The notes beneath the pieces were generated by a model, which saw only the letters and a list, made by a program, of their open reading frames with translations, made no database searches and was not told the origin of the DNA. Below are positions 59,401 through 64,000 of a DNA stretch of 64,000 nucleotides, piece after piece. This stretch comes from Allobosea sp. AAP35. GTDB taxonomy: Bacteria > Pseudomonadota > Alphaproteobacteria > Rhizobiales > Beijerinckiaceae. The stretch's first letter is position 1; each line of letters begins with the position of its first letter. A program made the translations under genes and the position numbers. The DNA lies in NCBI RefSeq assembly GCF_001295925.1, contig NZ_LJHQ01000008.1:1-64000 (forward strand), read 5' to 3'.

Positions 59401-61701
59401 TCAGCCCGCCGCCGGCGCAAGCGGACTTGGCGGCGGCAGCGCCGTGATCGCAGCCGCCGCGCCCGAGGAGGCGCTGCCCCCCTCTCCGCCACGCACCGTC
59501 ACCGCATTTGAGGCGAAGGGCACATGCGCCTCGTTCAAACCGCGATAGACCCGCTTCAGCGCCTCGCGCTGCAGGGTCGAGGCGTGGGCGGGCTTGGCGG
59601 TGAATTTCAGCCGGATGACGACGGCGCTGTCTGTGATGTCGGCGACGCCCTGCATCTTGAGCTGGGCGATGAAATGCGGCCCGAATTCAGGGTCTTCCAG
59701 CAGCGCCAGCCCGATCTTCTTGATGGTCTTCCGGGCCTGTTCGATATCGGCCGAATGGTCGAGCCGGACGTTGAACTTGATCGTCGCCCAGTCGCGGCTG
59801 GCATTCGTCAGCTGCTGAATCTGGCCAAAGGGTATGGTGTGGATCTGCCCGCTCTGATGGCGCAGCTGGATCGAGCGCAACGAGATCTTCTCAACCGTGC
59901 CTTTCAGCCGCCCGGTATCGACATATTCGCCGACGCGGAAGGCGTCCTCCAGCATGAAGAACACGCCCGAGACGATGTCACGCACCAGCGCCTGGGAGCC
60001 GAAGGAAATCGCGAGACCGAGAATGCCGAAGCCGGCGAGCAGCGGGCCGATATCGACCCCCATGCGCGACAACACGACGAGGATGGTCAGGCCCAGCACG
60101 GCGCCCAGCACGACGCCGCGCAGCACCGGCAGCACGGTGGCGAGCCGCGAGGGCACGCTCTCCTCAATCGCGGCATCCTCGTCCACAGGGCCGCTGCCTT
60201 TGTGCTTGGGCGTGCAGGCATCGAAGAAGGCGCGCAGGAAGACCAGCGCCACCCAGCCGGCGAAGGCGAAGACCGCCACGCCTGCGGCCTGGCGCGAAAA
60301 GGCGGTGAACTGCCCCGTGCTCATGCCGATCAGCAGACCGGCCCAGAGTCGCGCGAGCACGAAGAAGCCGGCGGCCCATAAAGCGCCCACCGCGCCGGCC
60401 CGCAGCGCCGCGCTCGTGGCATGGGTGAGCGGCGTTGCGCCGGCCTGACCCTCGCGCCGCGCCGCGCGGCAGTCGAGCCAGGCGCCGATGCCGACCGCCA
60501 GGATGGGAATGATGACGATCGCCGTCTGGGTCAGGGCCGCGGCCTCCGCCCAGCGCCCGCCATTGGCCATCATCGCCGCAGCGTTGGCGACGACCCAGAG
60601 CAGCACCGCGCTGGCGATGTAGAACCAGGACGCGGCCAGCGCGATCAGGCGCCGCCAGGCGCTGGGCTGCGCCGAGCCGGCGAGGATCAGCGCGGCGAGA
60701 TCGCGGCGCATGTCGTGAAACCACCAGAGCTTGAACACCAAGGCTAGCGCGCTCGACAGCGCGAGCAGGCCGGCAACCGGCAGCGGGCCCGAGGACACCC
60801 GGCCCGCCAGGAGCAGGCTGACGATGATGATCGGGGTCATGACGGCATAGACCACGAGCAGCTTGAAATGCCGTTCGGCACGCGGCAGCGGCATGATGCG
60901 CCGCTCGGGGGCACCCGGCGCCAGCAGGAAACGCCCGACCGCGACATAGATGGCGCCGATCGCGGCGCCATTGACGGCGGTGGTCAGCGTCGCCAAGGCG
61001 AGGTCTGGTTCCGACAGCCAGGCGTTGCGGCTGAAGCGCGCCACGGCGAGCGCCAGCAGGATGGTGGCGAGATCCTGCAGCAATCCGAAGGCGGCCGCGA
61101 TCAGCCGCGGCGTGAATTCCGGCCCGCCCGGGCGCAGCCTGAGGGCGAACCAGCGGGCGCTGGCCAGGCGGAAGGCCCATGCCGCCGCCAGCGCCAGCAG
61201 CACGATCAGGCCGATCCGCGCGCCGGCCGACAGCCCGGTCACGCCGTTGCGGTTGGCCTGCCAGACCCGCTCCCACTGCGTCGGCAGATCGGCGATGTGC
61301 GGAATGGCGGCCCCGCCATATTCGACGCCGGCGACGAAATGGTCGACGAAAGCATCCGCCTGGGTGGCGACCGTCGCCTCGGTGCCGGCATGTGAGGGGG
61401 GCATCCCCGTCGGCGCGAGGGTGGCGCCAGGGGCAGCAGCGGGAGCCGCCCCGGGGACGCCTGGCTCGGTCGTGGAGGGCGAGCCGATCCGGATCTCGAC
61501 CGGCCGGCCACCGGCTGCGAGCGCATCCACCATCCGGCGGATCGTCTCGGCGGTTTCGTCGCCTTTCAGAGACAGCACCACGGGTGGCAGTGCCGGAGCC
61601 GGCGCCGGGGCCTGCGCCACGGCCTGGGGCGCACCCGCGACGAGAAGATGCAGCGCGGCGCCGGCCGCAATCGACCACGATCGAATCCGTCGAGCCCTCA
61701 T
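59401..61701 (-). CDS. Large MscS-family mechanosensitive channel
   Basis: Osmotic safety valve with a large N-terminal membrane part, 766 residues. A signal peptide (about 1-29) is followed by a periplasmic, Pro/Ala-rich stretch and about eleven membrane segments. The MscS pore helix and beta domain are seen in GFGILGLAISFGSQALVRDIVSGVFFMLEDAFRVGEYV and VEKISLRSIQLRHQSGQIHTIPFG. The C-terminal alpha/beta domain follows. The size and architecture resemble YbiO-type proteins more than small MscS. ATG 61701 is followed directly by a good signal sequence. Confidence 0.92.
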   Translation of the reverse strand: MRARRIRSWSIAAGAALHLLVAGAPQAVAQAPAPAPALPPVVLSLKGDETAETIRRMVDALAAGGRPVEIRIGSPSTTEPGVPGAAPAAAPGATLAPTGMPPSHAGTEATVATQADAFVDHFVAGVEYGGAAIPHIADLPTQWERVWQANRNGVTGLSAGARIGLIVLLALAAAWAFRLASARWFALRLRPGGPEFTPRLIAAAFGLLQDLATILLALAVARFSRNAWLSEPDLALATLTTAVNGAAIGAIYVAVGRFLLAPGAPERRIMPLPRAERHFKLLVVYAVMTPIIIVSLLLAGRVSSGPLPVAGLLALSSALALVFKLWWFHDMRRDLAALILAGSAQPSAWRRLIALAASWFYIASAVLLWVVANAAAMMANGGRWAEAAALTQTAIVIIPILAVGIGAWLDCRAARREGQAGATPLTHATSAALRAGAVGALWAAGFFVLARLWAGLLIGMSTGQFTAFSRQAAGVAVFAFAGWVALVFLRAFFDACTPKHKGSGPVDEDAAIEESVPSRLATVLPVLRGVVLGAVLGLTILVVLSRMGVDIGPLLAGFGILGLAISFGSQALVRDIVSGVFFMLEDAFRVGEYVDTGRLKGTVEKISLRSIQLRHQSGQIHTIPFGQIQQLTNASRDWATIKFNVRLDHSADIEQARKTIKKIGLALLEDPEFGPHFIAQLKMQGVADITDSAVVIRLKFTAKPAHASTLQREALKRVYRGLNEAHVPFASNAVTVRGGEGGSASSGAAAAITALPPPSPLAPAAG

Positions 61702-61764
61702 TCCGTCTCCCCCAGCGTCAGCGCAGACTGGTGCCGCCCTGCCGGTTTTGGCAAGCCGCCTTGC

Positions 61765-62943
61765 TCAGCGTCGCTTCAGCCAGCCATCGAGGCGCGATAC
61801 CGCCTCCTCGCATTCGGCCAGCGAGCCGGCGAAGGAGAGCCGCACCGTGCGCGCACCCCGCCCCTCGTCGAAATCCAGGCCCGGCGTGATCGCGACGCCG
61901 GCCCCATTGAGAACATCGCGGCAGAAGGCCATGGAATCGTTGGAATAGCGCCCGATGTCGCAATAGATGTAGAAGGCCCCGTCGACGGGCAGGAAGTCGC
62001 CGAGCCCGATCCGCGGCAGCGCGTTCAGGAGATAGGCGCGGTTTTGCGCATAGCCGGCCTTGATCGCCTCGCATTCGGCGGTGGCCTCGAACGCCGCCTC
62101 GCCCGCGACCTGGCTCAGAAAAGGCACCGAGATCGAGAGGTTCTGCTGCAGCCGCTCGATCGTCCGCACCAGCCGCTGCGGCACGACGAGCCAGCCGACG
62201 CGCCAGCCGGTCATGCAGTAATATTTCGAGAAGGAGTTGACGATGATCGCATCGGGATCGGCTAAGAGCGCCGTCGTCGCCGGCTGGTCATAGGTCAGCC
62301 CATGATAGATCTCGTCTGAAATGTACCAGAGCCCGAGCCGCCGGCATTCCGCCGCCACCGCCGCGATCGCGTCCGGCGCCATCACCACGCCGGTCGGATT
62401 GGCCGGGCTCATCGTCAGCACGCCCGCCAGCGGCTTATCGGCATGCGCCCGCGCGATCAGCTCGGGCGTCAGGGCAAAGCGGGTCTCGGGCCCGACCGCG
62501 ATCGCCACCGGCTCGAGCCCGAGCGCGATCAGGATGTTGCGATAGGCCGGATAGCCCGGCGCCGTGATCGCGACGCGGGCTCCCGGCTGGAAACAGGCAA
62601 GAAAAGCCAGGATGAACCCACCCGATGAGCCGGTGGTGACGACGACGCGTTCGGCCGCCACATCGACGCCATAGGCCTCGCCATAATGTCGCGCGATGCG
62701 CTCCCGCAGTGAATCCGTGCCCAGCGCCTGCGTGTACCCGATGCGGCCATGCTCGAGCGCGCGGGCCGCCGCCGCCCGGATCGAGGCCGGTGTCGGCGCC
62801 GATGGCTGGCCGACCTCCATATGCACGACGGAGCCGCCGGCGCGCTCAATCGCGGCCGCCTGGTTCATCACATCCATGACGATGAAGGGCTGGACGCGGG
62901 TGGCGCGCTGCGCCGCCTGCAAGGTCGGATGATTCTCTGGCAT
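61765..62943 (-). CDS. PLP-dependent aminotransferase, class I
   Basis: Fold-type I aminotransferase of 392 residues, aspartate/aromatic type. PLP contacts visible are TTGSSGGF (103-110), the SPANPTG segment (179-185), the YISDEIYHG segment and Lys240 in NSFSKYYCMTGWRVGW. The C-terminal RLSFAGS arginine binds the substrate carboxylate. ATG 62943 is chosen as the start of the conserved N-terminus; the open frame upstream has no family features. It is divergent from the DsbA-like gene. Donor and acceptor cannot be deduced. Confidence 0.93.
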   Translation of the reverse strand: MPENHPTLQAAQRATRVQPFIVMDVMNQAAAIERAGGSVVHMEVGQPSAPTPASIRAAAARALEHGRIGYTQALGTDSLRERIARHYGEAYGVDVAAERVVVTTGSSGGFILAFLACFQPGARVAITAPGYPAYRNILIALGLEPVAIAVGPETRFALTPELIARAHADKPLAGVLTMSPANPTGVVMAPDAIAAVAAECRRLGLWYISDEIYHGLTYDQPATTALLADPDAIIVNSFSKYYCMTGWRVGWLVVPQRLVRTIERLQQNLSISVPFLSQVAGEAAFEATAECEAIKAGYAQNRAYLLNALPRIGLGDFLPVDGAFYIYCDIGRYSNDSMAFCRDVLNGAGVAITPGLDFDEGRGARTVRLSFAGSLAECEEAVSRLDGWLKRR

Positions 62944-63116
62944 CGTGTCGTCCACGGCGGTTCCTCCGCCGCAGGGCGTAACCGACCCGCCAGCGCCCCG
63001 CAACAAGTGGCAAAGCTGTGAATTGACGGCCATGCCGCGACGGAAGAGAAGCTGAACCAGCCAGCGCGGTGCCAGCGAGCCCTGCCGTCGAGGCCAAAAC
63101 CGAGAAGGAAGACGAC

Positions 63117-63929
63117 ATGGCCCTCCCCACCCTGCCCCGGCGGTTGACCCGCCTCCTGACGGCCTTGACGCTCGGAGCCGGCCTGGCCACGGCCGCGATG
63201 CCCGCACTCGCCCAGACACAGACCCCAACCGCCGGCCTCACCGCCGAGCAGCGCAAGGCGGTCCTCGGGCTGATCCGCGAGACGCTGCTGCAAAACCCCG
63301 AGCTGATCCAGGAGGCGCTGGTCGAGCTGGAGCGCCGCAACACGGTCGCCCAGGCCGAGGCGCAGCGCAGCGCGGTCACGGCCGAAATGTCGCGACTGAT
63401 CGATCCGGCGACCTCGGCGATCGTCGGCAACCCGCAGGGCGACGTCACCATCGTCGAATTCATGGATTACAATTGCGGCTTCTGCAAAAGGGCTGTCGAG
63501 GACGTCCGCGTTCTGGCCAAGGAAGACCCCAAGCTCAAGATCGTGATCAAGGACTTCCCGATCCTGGGGCCCGATTCGGTCGAGGCCAGCCGCGTCGCGG
63601 TCGCGGCGATGACGCAGCTCACGGGGGCCAGGTACTTCGAGTTCCACAACAAGCTGATGGCGACCAAGGGCCGGATCAATGGCGCCAAGGCGCTCGAGGT
63701 CGCCAAGGAAGCCGGCGCCGATGTGGAACGTCTGAAGAAGGACATGGACTCGGCCCAGACCCGCGCCGTGATCGAGAGCACGGTCGCACTCGGCGATCGG
63801 CTGGGGCTGACCGGCACGCCCGCCTTCATCCTCGGCGACGAGGTGGTCTTCGGCGCGGTCGGCACGGCGGTGCTGAAGCAGAAGATCGAATCGGTCCGCA
63901 AATGCGGCAAGGCGACCTGCAACGGCTGA
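63117..63929 (+). CDS. DsbA-family periplasmic thiol-disulfide protein
   Basis: Exported oxidoreductase, 270 residues. A signal peptide (about 1-32) is followed by a helical N-terminal extension (about 40-95) typical of Com1/DsbA-like proteins of alphaproteobacteria. The thioredoxin fold has the active site CGFC (120-123), and the cis-proline loop is TGTPAF. AAGGAAG before ATG 63117 fixes the start. It may introduce or isomerise disulfides in envelope proteins; no DsbB partner is in the window. Confidence 0.94.
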   Translation: MALPTLPRRLTRLLTALTLGAGLATAAMPALAQTQTPTAGLTAEQRKAVLGLIRETLLQNPELIQEALVELERRNTVAQAEAQRSAVTAEMSRLIDPATSAIVGNPQGDVTIVEFMDYNCGFCKRAVEDVRVLAKEDPKLKIVIKDFPILGPDSVEASRVAVAAMTQLTGARYFEFHNKLMATKGRINGAKALEVAKEAGADVERLKKDMDSAQTRAVIESTVALGDRLGLTGTPAFILGDEVVFGAVGTAVLKQKIESVRKCGKATCNG

Positions 63930-63936
63930 GGCTCTT

Positions 63937-64000
63937 GCGTCATTCTCGGGCGAATCGATGTGCAAGACCCGGGAATCTCCAGCAGAAAACCCCCGGATTG
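63937..64000. repeat. Start of palindromic repeat D, cut by window end
   Basis: GCGTCATTCTCGGG followed by GACCCGGGAATC resembles the left half of repeat B (CGTCATTCCGGG, ACCCGGAATC). The right half would lie beyond the window. Confidence 0.55.

Noticed and set aside
1..64000. CRISPR array
   Set aside because: No series of regularly spaced identical direct repeats with unique spacers was seen, and no cas genes.

Overview
The window looks like a chromosomal segment of a high-GC alphaproteobacterium of the order Hyphomicrobiales (Rhizobiales), probably close to Bosea. This is inferred from the HWE-family histidine kinases, the amiC-mrcA-prfB block divergent from rne, perM-hdaA and ppk-ppx, an RNase E with an acidic insertion in its S1 domain, and the overall base use. 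The species cannot be fixed from sequence reading alone.

Region 1 (about 1-19,020) is an accessory island. Its right edge is the 3' end of a tRNA-Cys gene (19,021-19,094, minus), next to a complete tyrosine-recombinase integrase (17,451-18,821) preceded by repeated short motifs that may be arm-type sites. The other attachment end was not found and is probably left of the window. The cargo is a transmembrane PAS-GGDEF cyclase, an AraC regulator, a coupled pair of small unknown genes, an IS630 transposase remnant, a serine recombinase with repeats upstream, a 1442-residue primase-helicase carrying a 29-bp perfect hairpin inside its coding sequence, a PAS-PAS-GGDEF-EAL protein, a GAF-GGDEF-PilZ protein, and two paralogous HWE histidine kinases flanking a single-domain response regulator. 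The main themes are c-di-GMP and sensory signalling plus mobile-element replication.

Region 2 (19,021-30,800) is core-like: tRNA-Cys, tRNA-Asn, a BTLCP lipoprotein, a small secreted basic protein, photolyase, an SDR oxidoreductase, an AlaX-type alanyl-tRNA editing protein, a 3-mercaptopyruvate sulfurtransferase, a DHA2 exporter and a His-rich cupin. It ends with modABC divergent from a ModE-like regulator that overlaps cueR. A ModE-box palindrome lies between modA and modE.

Region 3 (30,857-42,034) is a catabolic cluster whose enzymes match the reductive nicotinate route: a molybdenum hydroxylase (FAD subunit plus a fused [2Fe-2S]/Mo subunit), a 6-hydroxynicotinate reductase homologue and an enamidase, with a MarR regulator, two amino-acid-synthesis-family paralogues and a UPF0280 protein. 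The MarR gene lies between the two arms, and both promoter regions carry the same 18-bp near-palindrome. The nearby molybdate transporter fits the need of the hydroxylase for molybdenum cofactor.

Region 4 (42,035-64,000) is housekeeping: ppx and ppk, a membrane desaturase, hdaA, perM, a CDP-alcohol phosphatidyltransferase, prfB with its programmed +1 frameshift, mrcA (PBP1A), an amidase, rne with a long structured leader, a Phd/RelE toxin-antitoxin pair, a MscS channel, an aminotransferase and a DsbA-like protein. Palindromic intergenic repeats of at least two families punctuate regions 3 and 4.
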